Source: Bacillota bacterium
Lineage (GTDB): Bacteria > Bacillota > Clostridia > TANB77 > CAG-465
Direction: 5' to 3'
Length of the DNA stretch: 64,000 bases
Assembly: GCA_023460235.1 (NCBI GenBank)
Contig: JAEWRE010000066.1
Location: 124,001-188,000 of the forward strand
Every line of letters starts with the position of its first letter. Within the stretch, counting starts at the first letter, position 1. Below, piece after piece: positions 7,629-15,700 of the stretch. The notes beneath the pieces are model-generated. The model was not told where the DNA came from, searched no databases, and was given only the letters and a program-made list of their open reading frames with translations. Both the position numbers and the translations under genes were made by a program.

Positions 7629-7702
7629 GGCGCCTTAGCCAAGTGGTAAGGCACGGCTCTGCAAAAGCCTGATCATCAGTTCAAATCTGATAGGCGCCTC
7701 CA
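7629..7702 (+). tRNA. tRNA-Cys (GCA)
   Basis: 74-base cloverleaf with GGCGCCT/AGGCGCC acceptor, small D loop, anticodon loop CTGCAAA (anticodon GCA), discriminator T and encoded CCA. A stand-alone gene with its own promoter and terminator. Confidence 0.97.
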
Positions 7703-7713
7703 TGATAAAGGAT

Positions 7714-7745
7714 AAAAGGTATCTGCATTTTCAGATACCTTTTTT
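7714..7745. terminator. Bidirectional terminator between tRNA-Cys and the DUF1284-like gene
   Basis: AAAAGGTATCTG / CAGATACCTTTT 12-bp stem with T runs readable on both strands. It ends tRNA-Cys on plus and the convergent gene on minus. Confidence 0.85.
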
Positions 7746-7754
7746 ATATATTTA

Positions 7755-8192
7755 TTATATTTTACCACATGCACATCTTATTAATTCGCATTTTGCTCTT
7801 GTTCCACATATAGAGCAAACTTCATCCAATTTACTATCATTGTTAATATCAATATCAAGTGATATTGAATCCATTTCTTGAATTAATTCTTCTCCAACAC
7901 ATTTATTATCTTCCGTTTTTCCCTGACATAGTTCGCATATAGAATCACATTCACATCCAATAAACTCTGGTTGTAATTGTATGGCAACATAAAGTCTATT
8001 CATAATGTCTTTGTTGTAAATTATTCCCCAAGTATATTTGCAAGGATCAAGTAATTCTTTTCGTAAAAAATTACGTCTTTCAAGTTCCATTCTTATGAGT
8101 TCAAAATATTTTGCTTCATTGGTTCCAAATATAGAAATAGCTACACTAAGTCTCTTAATACAAATTTTATGATGTGGCCGTAATTTTATCAT
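7755..8192 (-). CDS. DUF1284-like cysteine-rich protein
   Basis: 145 residues beginning MIKLRPHHKICI, the RPHH start typical of DUF1284 proteins. The second half is rich in cysteine: GCECDSICELC, NKC, CSIC and CELIRCAC, enough for one or two metal sites (Zn or Fe-S). The chosen ATG sits behind a strong GGAGGGG ribosome site; an upstream in-frame extension of 11 codons has none. Cytosolic by composition. The molecular function of DUF1284 is not known to me. It is transcribed alone, convergent with tRNA-Cys and sharing its terminator. Confidence 0.72.
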   Translation of the reverse strand: MIKLRPHHKICIKRLSVAISIFGTNEAKYFELIRMELERRNFLRKELLDPCKYTWGIIYNKDIMNRLYVAIQLQPEFIGCECDSICELCQGKTEDNKCVGEELIQEMDSISLDIDINNDSKLDEVCSICGTRAKCELIRCACGKI

Positions 8193-8309
8193 AGTCCCCT
8201 CCAATTTTAATATTAAAAAAATCATATATAATCACATATATATGATTATATCATATTTATGTTAACTTGTAAATATATATAACTAATATAAAAATAACTT
8301 AATCTTTAA

Positions 8310-8338
8310 TTGAATTATGAAATATTTTGTAGTAAAAT
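8310..8338 (+). promoter_or_regulatory. Promoter of the patatin-like gene
   Basis: TTGAAT (8310-8315), 17-base spacer, TAAAAT (8333-8338). The start would be close to the ribosome site, giving a very short leader. Confidence 0.55.
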
Positions 8339-8355
8339 ATATATAGGTGAGTAAA

Positions 8356-9519
8356 ATGACAGAATATGGAGTAGTTTTTACAGGTGGTGGAACAAAAGGC
8401 GCGTATGAAGTTGGTGCGTGGAAAGCAATAAAAGAGCTAAAATTAAATGTAACAGGAATTACTGGTACATCAATTGGAGCAATAAATGCTGCACTTGCTG
8501 TACAAGATGATATTTCTAAAATGGAAGAAATATATAGAAATATAGACATAAGTAATGTAATCTCTATTAGGGAAAAGATAAATAAAAATAAAAATATTTT
8601 TAATATAGTTAATATAACAAAAATAGCAAAGGATTTCTATAGACAAAAAGGATTTGATAATGCACCTCTTAGAGAAATGATAATAAATAATATTGATATA
8701 GATAAGATATATAAATCAAATGTTAATCTTGGGGTGGTTTCATATGTTTTTAAATCTAAAGAACCGATAGAAGTATTTAAGGAAGATATACCAAAGGAAA
8801 GCTTTGTAGACTATTTACTTGCATCCGCATGTTTTCCAATATATAAAGCACAAGATATAGATGGTAATCAATTAATAGATGGTGGCTTTTATGATAATAT
8901 GCCAATAAATATGTTAATTAGAAAAGGATACAAAAATATTATTGTCATTGATATATCAGGTATAGGTTTTAGAAAAAAGATAATTGATAAGAATACGTAT
9001 GTTAAAATAATAAAAAATAGTGAAGATTTAGGTGGGACTTTTAACTTTAATAAACAACTTATGGAAAATAATGTGAAGCTTGGATATTTAGATACTCTTA
9101 AAGCATTTAATAAACTTCAAGGGCACATGTATTATTTTGAGAAAAAAGAATTTTCTAAATTATTAAAAAATTATAACTTGGACACTATATATGGCTTTGA
9201 ACAAGCTGCAAAAATATATAAGATTGATAAATATAGAATATATAAAGCAGATGAATTTTTAGAGCTTGTTTTAAATAAGCATAATAATGCCAAACTACAA
9301 TATGGAAGAATTAAATCTAAACTTTCACCTAAAATAATAATAAAAGAATTTACAAGAATTATTTCAATGATAAATAAAGGTCTTGGAATATGCTTATTTT
9401 CAGATATAATCAAGTCTTCTACAAATTATAATATTAAGATGATAAATAATTTGTTCTCTGATTATATAACAGCATCAAAAGCGATGATTGAATTAGAATA
9501 TAATTCAAGGAAGGGATAG
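8356..9519 (+). CDS. Patatin-like phospholipase family protein
   Basis: 387 residues. The oxyanion-hole motif GGGTKGAYEVG lies at residues 10-20, the nucleophile elbow GTSIG at 37-41 (catalytic Ser 39) and the DGG motif with the catalytic Asp near residue 175, so the Ser-Asp dyad is complete. Such enzymes hydrolyse acyl esters of lipids. There is no signal peptide; the ~150 residues after the catalytic domain are unassigned. ATG 8356 has AGGTGA 5 bases upstream and is preferred to GTG 8347. It is followed after 4 bases by a membrane-protein gene, suggesting a shared membrane-lipid role. Confidence 0.9.
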   Translation: MTEYGVVFTGGGTKGAYEVGAWKAIKELKLNVTGITGTSIGAINAALAVQDDISKMEEIYRNIDISNVISIREKINKNKNIFNIVNITKIAKDFYRQKGFDNAPLREMIINNIDIDKIYKSNVNLGVVSYVFKSKEPIEVFKEDIPKESFVDYLLASACFPIYKAQDIDGNQLIDGGFYDNMPINMLIRKGYKNIIVIDISGIGFRKKIIDKNTYVKIIKNSEDLGGTFNFNKQLMENNVKLGYLDTLKAFNKLQGHMYYFEKKEFSKLLKNYNLDTIYGFEQAAKIYKIDKYRIYKADEFLELVLNKHNNAKLQYGRIKSKLSPKIIIKEFTRIISMINKGLGICLFSDIIKSSTNYNIKMINNLFSDYITASKAMIELEYNSRKG

Positions 9520-9523
9520 CAAT

Positions 9524-10288
9524 ATGATTTATGAAATATGTATATTTTTTCTACTATTTATAATTTACTCCGTTATAGGCTGGTTAATTGAAGTAACACT
9601 TGTAAGCTATAATTCAGGAGAATTTGTAAATAGAGGATTTTTAATTGGACCATATTGTCCAATATATGGTGTGGGATGTCTTAGTTTATTATTTTTACTA
9701 CAAAAATATATTAATGATGTAATGGTACTTTTTGTGATGGCAGCTTTGATATGTAGTTTTATCGAATATATGACCAGTTATATAATGGAAAAGGTTTTTA
9801 AAGCAAGATGGTGGGATTACTCTGATAAAAAATTTAACGTAAATGGAAGAATTTGCTTAGTAAATAGTGTATATTTTGGAATACTTGGATGTGTATTAAT
9901 ATATGCTATTAACCCTGCTATTGAACCATTAATAAGAACAATACCTTTGGTAGTAACATTTGTTTTATCTGGAGTAGTATTCATTCTCTTCATGATTGAT
10001 TTTATTGTTACAACAAACGTAGTAACAAGTTTAAAACGTGTAGCCTATGAAGCTAAAAAAGACAATACTGTTGAAATAACAAAGAAAGTTAAAGAAATTG
10101 TAGCGGAAAAATCTGCATTGGGTAGACGTCTACTTAATGCATTCCCAGATTTTACATCTACACTTAAATCTAAACAACAAGAATTAAATGAAAAAGCTGA
10201 ACAATTAAAAACAAGAATACTAGAAGAAATAGAGGAACAGAAAACAAAATTTAGTGAAAGAAGTCAAAAATTTAGACTTAAAAAATAG
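9524..10288 (+). CDS. CmpB-like putative ABC transporter permease (PF06541 family)
   Basis: 254 residues with about five hydrophobic helices: residues 1-20, 40-65, 68-85, 115-130 and 145-168. The N-terminal SVIGWLIEV...GFLIGPYCPIYGVG pattern is typical of this Clostridia/Bacilli membrane family. The C-terminal ~85 residues are charged and helical (probable coiled coil, ELNEKAEQLKTRILEEIEEQ) and would face the cytosol. No partner ATPase is adjacent, so real ABC function is unproven. Coupled to the patatin gene by a 4-base gap with AAGGAAGGG upstream. Confidence 0.82.
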   Translation: MIYEICIFFLLFIIYSVIGWLIEVTLVSYNSGEFVNRGFLIGPYCPIYGVGCLSLLFLLQKYINDVMVLFVMAALICSFIEYMTSYIMEKVFKARWWDYSDKKFNVNGRICLVNSVYFGILGCVLIYAINPAIEPLIRTIPLVVTFVLSGVVFILFMIDFIVTTNVVTSLKRVAYEAKKDNTVEITKKVKEIVAEKSALGRRLLNAFPDFTSTLKSKQQELNEKAEQLKTRILEEIEEQKTKFSERSQKFRLKK

Positions 10289-10290
10289 GA

Positions 10291-10327
10291 AAAAGGTGAT
10301 ACTTAAGTTCAAGTATCGCCTTTTTTT
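10291..10327 (+). terminator. Terminator after the patatin operon
   Basis: AAAAGGTGATACTT / AAGTATCGCCTTTT 14-bp stem with one G-T pair, then further T. Confidence 0.88.
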
Positions 10328-10334
10328 ATACATT

Positions 10335-10718
10335 TTACAAAACATTATCATAATAAAACTCTAATAATTCAGAATTTATTGAAGTCTCAATTAAGTAATT
10401 TATTTGAGAATTTTGATTGTGATTTAAAATATATACATCAATATATTCTTTATAACTTATATTTTTTGATATATCCAATATTTTACGTATATCTGATTGT
10501 ACATAGAATAATATTCCAACTTTTAATATATGTAATAGAACCTCTATTATCATTAAAGATACTAAAAAAAATAAGGTAGAGAACATTATTAATATTACAT
10601 TTTCATTTAAGAATATACTGCTAAAGATAATTAATAATATATTTATAAAACTAAAAAATAATGATAACCTAAAAAGTAATTTATCTAATTTAATATAAAG
10701 CTTGTATATTTTGATCAT
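10335..10718 (-). CDS. Small membrane protein of unknown function
   Basis: 127 residues with two strongly hydrophobic stretches (about residues 15-37 and 41-70) and a polar, Asn-rich C-terminal ~50 residues. No family is recognised. The minus-strand start has AGGAGG 11 bases upstream, a rather long gap. It lies 51 bases after another membrane-protein gene on the same strand and probably forms an operon with it. It uses many ATA and TTA codons, like the genome, so there is no sign of recent transfer. Confidence 0.6.
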   Translation of the reverse strand: MIKIYKLYIKLDKLLFRLSLFFSFINILLIIFSSIFLNENVILIMFSTLFFLVSLMIIEVLLHILKVGILFYVQSDIRKILDISKNISYKEYIDVYILNHNQNSQINYLIETSINSELLEFYYDNVL

Positions 10719-10769
10719 TTAGATATGATCCTCCTAAAATGTAATCATACTCTTGACAGTCTTTTATTA

Positions 10770-11381
10770 TTATCTGGCAATAAAAGTAAGTTCATATTCA
10801 ACATTCTTATAATTTGCATTAATTACTCTATTAGGCCGTACTTTTATAAATATTGAATTTGCTTTTAAAATCATATCGCTAATACGTAATGCTAATATTA
10901 ATCCATCAGGATATGGATAATTTCGAGGTACAATGAAGTTAAGAGTGTCTTTTTTAGAGGTTACTTCTACACCTTCTGCCTTTAGATAATTAGAAATTTC
11001 TTTAAATATAGAATCTTTAATCTGTTTTTTACAGAGCATACTTAATAAATAAAGAAAAATACAAATAGCAAAAAAACATAATATTATGAATATGACTATA
11101 ATAATATTATCATTATAATTACTTAATATTATTAGATAAAAGGGGAAAAGTAAATTAAATGATTTTGACAAAAGAAAATATAGTATATGTTTAAACTTTA
11201 AATTATTTAAATAAAAACTGACTACTAAGCATATAGTTTCAATAAAAAACAGTGTGAACATAATCAAATTAAAAGTATTGATTTTTCCTAATATTGCAAC
11301 TAGCACAAGAAAAACAAAAAGATAAATAAGATATAGTACACCTGTAAACAAAAAAATTGAATCACGAAAAAAAGTTTTCAT
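10770..11381 (-). CDS. Membrane protein of unknown function
   Basis: 203 residues. Four or five hydrophobic helices occupy the first ~120 residues; a soluble C-terminal domain of about 75 residues follows, with a mixed alpha/beta look (VEVTSKKDTLNFIVPRNYPYPDG, IKVRPNRVINANYKNVEYELTFIAR). A GGAGAAG ribosome site precedes the ATG. No family is recognised. It is the first gene of a two-gene minus-strand unit with the 127-residue membrane protein, so the two may act together. Confidence 0.62.
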   Translation of the reverse strand: MKTFFRDSIFLFTGVLYLIYLFVFLVLVAILGKINTFNLIMFTLFFIETICLVVSFYLNNLKFKHILYFLLSKSFNLLFPFYLIILSNYNDNIIIVIFIILCFFAICIFLYLLSMLCKKQIKDSIFKEISNYLKAEGVEVTSKKDTLNFIVPRNYPYPDGLILALRISDMILKANSIFIKVRPNRVINANYKNVEYELTFIAR

Positions 11382-11497
11382 AAAATCTTCTCCTTTATTA
11401 AAAGTATAAAATCATTTGTATATAGTGAAATATTATATCACACTTTGTGATATAATTCAACTCTTATGTAAACAATAATAAATTGTTTCCTAATGTA

Positions 11498-11526
11498 TTG
11501 TAATTTTGGTAATATTGTTATATAAT
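11498..11526 (+). promoter_or_regulatory. Promoter of tcdA
   Basis: TTGTAA (11498-11503), 17-base spacer, TATAAT (11521-11526), 29 bases before the start codon. Confidence 0.7.
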
Positions 11527-11555
11527 ATTAAAGTTAAAAAGAAAAAGGTGGTTAA

Positions 11556-12308
11556 ATGTTACATAAATTTTCAAGAACTGAATTATTATTAGGAAAAGAG
11601 GGTTTGGCAAAACTTTCAGATGCCAAAGTTGCTATATTTGGAATAGGTGGAGTAGGTTCTTATACGGTTGAAGGTCTAGTAAGAGCAGGAGTAGGTAAAT
11701 TTGTTTTAATTGATGATGATAAGATTTGCTTAACTAATATTAATAGACAAATACATGCTACAACTAAAACTGTTGGAATACCAAAAGTTGAAGCAATGAG
11801 AGATAGAATATTAGAAATAAATCCTAAAGCTGAAGTTACTATATATAGTGCTTTTTTTAATAAAGAGAATGCAGATGAACTTGTGTCAGATGATTGTGAT
11901 TATATAGTTGATGCTATTGATACTGTTACATCAAAACTTGATTTAGTTATGAAAGCTAAGGAAAAAAATATACCAATAATATCTAGTATGGGGGCAGGTA
12001 ATAAACTAGATCCAACTAGATTTGAAGTTACAGATATCAAGAAAACTTCAATATGTCCTCTTGCAAGAGTTATGAGAAAAGAGTTAAAAAAGAGAAATAT
12101 TAATAGTCTAAAAGTTGTATATTCTAAAGAAGAACCTATGACTCCAATTAATGATGAAGCATCTAGTTGTAAAAACTGTTGTGTATGTCCAAAAGGAACA
12201 ACTAGAAAATGTACAGTTAGAAGACAAATACCAGGTAGTATATCTTTTGTACCATCTGTCGTTGGCCTTATAATTGCAGGAGAAGTTGTTAAAGATTTAA
12301 CAAAATAA
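11556..12308 (+). CDS. tcdA: tRNA threonylcarbamoyladenosine dehydratase (TcdA/CsdL family)
   Basis: 250 residues of an E1-like/ThiF Rossmann protein. Visible are GIGGVGSYTVEGL (ATP-binding loop near residue 25), the acidic LIDDDKICLTNINRQ stretch with the adenylation Asn/Arg, and a C-terminal Cys cluster (SSCKNCCVC). The family cyclises t6A37 of tRNA to ct6A using ATP. It stands alone with its own promoter and terminator. Other E1-like functions are possible, but the INRQIHA segment and length fit TcdA best. Confidence 0.9.
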   Translation: MLHKFSRTELLLGKEGLAKLSDAKVAIFGIGGVGSYTVEGLVRAGVGKFVLIDDDKICLTNINRQIHATTKTVGIPKVEAMRDRILEINPKAEVTIYSAFFNKENADELVSDDCDYIVDAIDTVTSKLDLVMKAKEKNIPIISSMGAGNKLDPTRFEVTDIKKTSICPLARVMRKELKKRNINSLKVVYSKEEPMTPINDEASSCKNCCVCPKGTTRKCTVRRQIPGSISFVPSVVGLIIAGEVVKDLTK

Positions 12309-12336
12309 TATGGAATTGATATTTAAAGATATGAAG

Positions 12337-12367
12337 ATAAAGTCAAATATTTGGCTTTATTTTTTTA
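12337..12367 (+). terminator. Terminator of tcdA
   Basis: ATAAAGTCAA / TTGGCTTTAT stem with one G-T pair followed by a run of T. Confidence 0.75.
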
Positions 12368-12377
12368 ATCTTTTTTC

Positions 12378-12406
12378 TTGATATCTGTTAATAAATATGT
12401 TATACT
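12378..12406 (+). promoter_or_regulatory. Promoter of the GIY-YIG-like/DUF6530 operon
   Basis: TTGATA (12378-12383), 17-base spacer, TATACT (12401-12406). The -10 overlaps a long palindrome. Confidence 0.75.
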
Positions 12407-12431
12407 AATTTAGTAATTTACTAAATTAGTA
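12403..12431. repeat. Perfect palindrome overlapping -10/+1 (likely operator)
   Basis: TACTAATTTAGTAA (12403-12416) and TTACTAAATTAGTA (12418-12431) are exact reverse complements around a single T. It covers the -10 and the expected start point, so a bound dimeric repressor would block transcription. It could also fold as a hairpin in the leader RNA, but there is no T run. Confidence 0.8.
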
Positions 12432-12450
12432 AATTTGAAATGGAGAAAAA

Positions 12451-12807
12451 ATGGATTCAAATAGAAAAAAAGAATTAAAAAACATATATATGAATACTAA
12501 AAGCAATATGGGAATTGTTGTTTTTGAGTGCATTAGTAACAATAATAAATATATTGGTTGTGTAAAAGACTGTACACTTAAAGTTAATAGCTTAAAGGCA
12601 ATGCTAAATGCAAATATATTCAGAGGTAGAAGAAATTTATCTTTACAACTTGATTGGAATGAATATGGAGAAGATAATTTTAAAGTAAATATTATTGATG
12701 AGCTAGAATACGATACAACTCTTTCAGAAGAAGAAAATATGGAAAATTTAAAAATGTTATTAGAAGAAAATATGAAAAAAGATGAATATAAGGAGGTTAT
12801 AGAATGA
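12451..12807 (+). CDS. GIY-YIG nuclease-like protein
   Basis: 118 residues resembling a Bacillus/Clostridium GIY-YIG subfamily: MGIVVFECISNNNKYIGCV gives a G-I-V...Y-I-G version of the signature (the first Tyr is Val), then NANIFRGRRNLSLQLDWNEYGEDNFKVNII. The altered first motif leaves nuclease activity in doubt. ATG 12451 follows TGGAG. The gene overlaps the next by 4 bases. Transcription starts at a promoter covered by a palindrome, so it is probably under repressor control. Confidence 0.75.
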   Translation: MDSNRKKELKNIYMNTKSNMGIVVFECISNNNKYIGCVKDCTLKVNSLKAMLNANIFRGRRNLSLQLDWNEYGEDNFKVNIIDELEYDTTLSEEENMENLKMLLEENMKKDEYKEVIE

Positions 12808-13298
12808 AAATACCTACAAATTTAAAACATAAACCAGTTATAGTAACTGAAAATTATGAAAATGTAGATGGTAGATTTGCATATAATACTGATGCAAAAG
12901 GCATATCTCTTGGACTTGCTCAGTGGAATGATAGAGGAAATGTCGATATTTCTGCTAAAGTTTGGAGACATACTGGAGATGAAAATGAAGGTAAATGGTC
13001 AAGGCAATCTGAGGAATTACCTCTTCATAGAGTTCTTGATCTTGCAATACTTGTATGTAGATCAAGTAAATATTTTAGAGAAGAAGCATATAAATATAAA
13101 AGTATGTATAATGAAGAAAATACACAAATTGATAAAATAGGTATTCAAGGGGATGCAATGAATGTTGAAGTATGTTTGGATAATGAATATATAAAAGAAG
13201 ATATTAAACTTTTTGCAGATGTGTTAGGAAAAGATTCAGAAATTTTAGGAGAGAGAATGATAATATTATCTTCTCTTTTAAAGGAAATGGGATATTAA
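12804..13298 (+). CDS. DUF6530 family protein
   Basis: 164 residues. The conserved block from KHKPVIVTENYENVDGR to YNTDAKGISLGLAQWN, then ISAKVWR and WSRQSEELPLHRVLDLA, matches a small Firmicutes family I know as DUF6530. Function is unknown; composition suggests a soluble cytosolic protein. Its ATG overlaps the stop of the GIY-YIG-like gene and has AAGGAGG upstream, so the pair is cotranslated. A terminator follows directly. Confidence 0.75.
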   Translation: MKIPTNLKHKPVIVTENYENVDGRFAYNTDAKGISLGLAQWNDRGNVDISAKVWRHTGDENEGKWSRQSEELPLHRVLDLAILVCRSSKYFREEAYKYKSMYNEENTQIDKIGIQGDAMNVEVCLDNEYIKEDIKLFADVLGKDSEILGERMIILSSLLKEMGY

Positions 13299-13304
13299 AT
13301 AGAA

Positions 13305-13337
13305 ATAGTGATATGTTTATATCACTATATATTTTTT
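13305..13337 (+). terminator. Terminator after DUF6530
   Basis: ATAGTGATAT / ATATCACTAT perfect 10-bp stem, 4-base loop, TATATTTTTT end. Confidence 0.75.
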
Positions 13338-13443
13338 ATTATTAAATAGATTTTAAACAATGATTTATTGTATTTTATATAAAAAGTAAAATAATATTAT
13401 TAAATTTAATTATACAAAATATAAGAAATTATTTAAAAAAATA

Positions 13444-13472
13444 TTTACAAAATAATATTTCTGTGTTATAAT
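13444..13472 (+). promoter_or_regulatory. Promoter of the marR-ABC operon
   Basis: TTTACA (13444-13449), 17-base spacer, TATAAT (13467-13472). Just downstream, ATATTT and AAATAT flank TGTATTGCG, a weak symmetric element that could be a MarR site. The rest of 13338-13521 is AT-rich and holds nothing else I can name. Confidence 0.75.
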
Positions 13473-13521
13473 ATTTTGTATTGCGAAATATATTTTAATA
13501 TTACAAACGGAGGTGTATTTT

Positions 13522-13980
13522 ATGGAAAATGAAGAATTGGTTAGAAGTCTACTAGAAAAACTTATGGAATTTAGAAAATGTAAAATTCATAAGCATGTCG
13601 AAATAGACAACTTTACGCATAGTCAAAAGATGGTTATGTTTTCACTGCATGATTTGTCTAGAGATGGTATTGTTTCATTAAGTGATTTAAGAAATTTAAT
13701 GAGAATTGCACCATCTACTTTAACGCCTATAATTACATCACTTGAAAATGATGGTTATATCGTTAGAAATATAGATAAAGAAGACAGAAGAAATATATAT
13801 TTGCATTTATCTGAAAAAGGTAAAGAATATACTAATAAGGTTAATTCTGCAATGCAAAAATCTGTAAGTGATTATATTGAATTTATAGGTCATGATGATG
13901 CAGAAGAATTACTTAGGATTATTTCAAAAAGCTTAGAATTTTTTAAAGAGGGGAGAAAATTAAATGAAGAAAATATTTAA
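13522..13980 (+). CDS. MarR-family transcriptional regulator
   Basis: 152 residues. A winged helix-turn-helix runs from SHSQKMVMFSLHDL through LRNLMRIAPSTLTPIITSLENDGYI to the wing DKEDRRNIYLHLSEKG. ATG 13522 has CGGAGGTG 7 bases upstream; the in-frame GTG at 13513 lies within that site. It overlaps the ABC transporter gene by 17 bases, the usual layout in which a MarR protein represses its own exporter operon until a ligand appears. The ligand is unknown. Confidence 0.92.
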   Translation: MENEELVRSLLEKLMEFRKCKIHKHVEIDNFTHSQKMVMFSLHDLSRDGIVSLSDLRNLMRIAPSTLTPIITSLENDGYIVRNIDKEDRRNIYLHLSEKGKEYTNKVNSAMQKSVSDYIEFIGHDDAEELLRIISKSLEFFKEGRKLNEENI

Positions 13981-15700
13981 GGAGCTTAAGCCTTATACAA
14001 TTTTAATTATAATAAGTGTTGTATTTACTTTTGTACAATCAATACTTACATTATATATGCCAAACCTTATGTCTGACATTGTAAATAATGGAATTGTTGG
14101 AAAAGACTTAGACAAAGTTTGGCAGTACGGTGGAAAAATGTTACTTGTTACTTTACTTTCAATGGTATCAGCAATAATCTCAACATTTATTGCTTCAAGA
14201 GTTTCAAGTGGATTTGGTACAAAACTTAGAAATGCAGTTTATGAAAAAGTTCAAAAATTCTCAATAAAAGAATTTAATAAAATACCAACATCATCTTTAA
14301 TAACTCGTACTACAAATGATGTTACACAAGTACAACAATTAACTCTTATGGCAATGCGTTTAATGATAATTGCACCACTTATGGCAATAGGTGGAATAAT
14401 AATGTCAGTATCAGAAAACGTACAATTATCAATTATATTTACAATAGTAATACCTTTACTATTAATTATAATTGTATTAATGGCAAAATTTATAGTGCCT
14501 TTATTTACAAAACTACAATCTTTAACTGATAGATTAAATCAAATTGTTAGAGAAAAGCTAATAGGTGTTAGAGTTATTCGTGCTTTTGGTAAAGAAGATT
14601 ACGAATCAAAAAGATTTGATAAATCAAATAAAGATATATATGAAATATCTTTAAAAACTGGATATATGATGTCTACACTTATGCCACTTATATTCTTTAT
14701 AATTAATGTGACTTCAGTTGCAATAGTTTGGTTTGGTGCTAAACAAATTGATGCTGGAACATTAGAAATAGGTAGTATGATGGCATTTATGCAATATGCA
14801 ATGCAAGTACTATTTTCTATCTTAATGGTTACTATGATGTTTGTACTTATACCAAGATCAATAGTATCTGCTAAGAGAATAAATGAAGTTCTTGAAATTG
14901 AACCAAGTATTGTAGATAATGATGAAGTAGTTGAACCAACAAGCTTAGGTGATATTGAATTTAATAATGTAGAATTTAAATATGATGAACACAGTGATCC
15001 TGTACTTGAAAATATTAACTTTAAAGTTAATAAAGGTGAAACACTTGCAATTATAGGTGGAACTGGAAGCGGTAAATCAACAATACTAAATCTTATGCTT
15101 AGATTTTACGATGTTACAGGTGGAGAAGTAAAAATTGGTGGCGTTAATGTAAAAGATCTTTCAGTAGAAAAATTAAGAGATATGATTGGTTTTGTTCCAC
15201 AAAAAGTAAATCTATTTACTGGTACAATAACTGAAAATATAAAATATGGAAAACAAGACGCTACTGATGAAGAAGTTATAGAAGCAGCAAAAATAGCTCA
15301 AGCTTATGACTTTGTATCTTCACTTGAGGATGGATTTGAATCTCCAGTTGCACAAGGTGGAACAAACTTCTCAGGAGGTCAAAAACAAAGAATCTCTATT
15401 GCAAGAGCAATTGTTAAAAAACCTTCAATATATGTATTTGATGATAGTTTTTCTGCACTTGATTATCAAACAGATAAAAATCTTAGAGAAGCAATAAATA
15501 AAAATATTAAAGATGCAACATTAGTAATAGTTGCCCAAAGGGTTAGTACTGTACTTAATGCAGATAAAATATTATTTGTTGATGAAGGAAAGATTATAGC
15601 ACAAGGAACACATAAAGAATTATTTAAAAATTGCAGTGAATATAGAGAAGTCGTTCTTTCACAAATTACAGAAGAGGAGGCGACTACTAGTGGAAAATAA
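13964..15700 (+). CDS. Heterodimeric ABC exporter, subunit A (degenerate-site half)
   Basis: 578 residues: six-helix exporter membrane domain (1-~310) and nucleotide-binding domain with Walker A GGTGSGKST, signature FSGGQKQR and Walker B VFDDSFSALD. The residue after the Walker B Asp is Asp, not the catalytic Glu, and the H-loop His is replaced (VAQRVST), so this half supplies a non-hydrolysing site. That is typical of BmrC/TM287-like partners. Start ATG with GAGGGGAG upstream. It overlaps marR and the second subunit, and probably exports drugs or lipids; substrate unknown. Confidence 0.95.
   Translation: MKKIFKELKPYTILIIISVVFTFVQSILTLYMPNLMSDIVNNGIVGKDLDKVWQYGGKMLLVTLLSMVSAIISTFIASRVSSGFGTKLRNAVYEKVQKFSIKEFNKIPTSSLITRTTNDVTQVQQLTLMAMRLMIIAPLMAIGGIIMSVSENVQLSIIFTIVIPLLLIIIVLMAKFIVPLFTKLQSLTDRLNQIVREKLIGVRVIRAFGKEDYESKRFDKSNKDIYEISLKTGYMMSTLMPLIFFIINVTSVAIVWFGAKQIDAGTLEIGSMMAFMQYAMQVLFSILMVTMMFVLIPRSIVSAKRINEVLEIEPSIVDNDEVVEPTSLGDIEFNNVEFKYDEHSDPVLENINFKVNKGETLAIIGGTGSGKSTILNLMLRFYDVTGGEVKIGGVNVKDLSVEKLRDMIGFVPQKVNLFTGTITENIKYGKQDATDEEVIEAAKIAQAYDFVSSLEDGFESPVAQGGTNFSGGQKQRISIARAIVKKPSIYVFDDSFSALDYQTDKNLREAINKNIKDATLVIVAQRVSTVLNADKILFVDEGKIIAQGTHKELFKNCSEYREVVLSQITEEEATTSGK

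Noticed and set aside
8283..8549. Minus-strand 88-codon frame opposite the patatin start
   Set aside because: Antisense to conserved catalytic motifs; no ribosome site.
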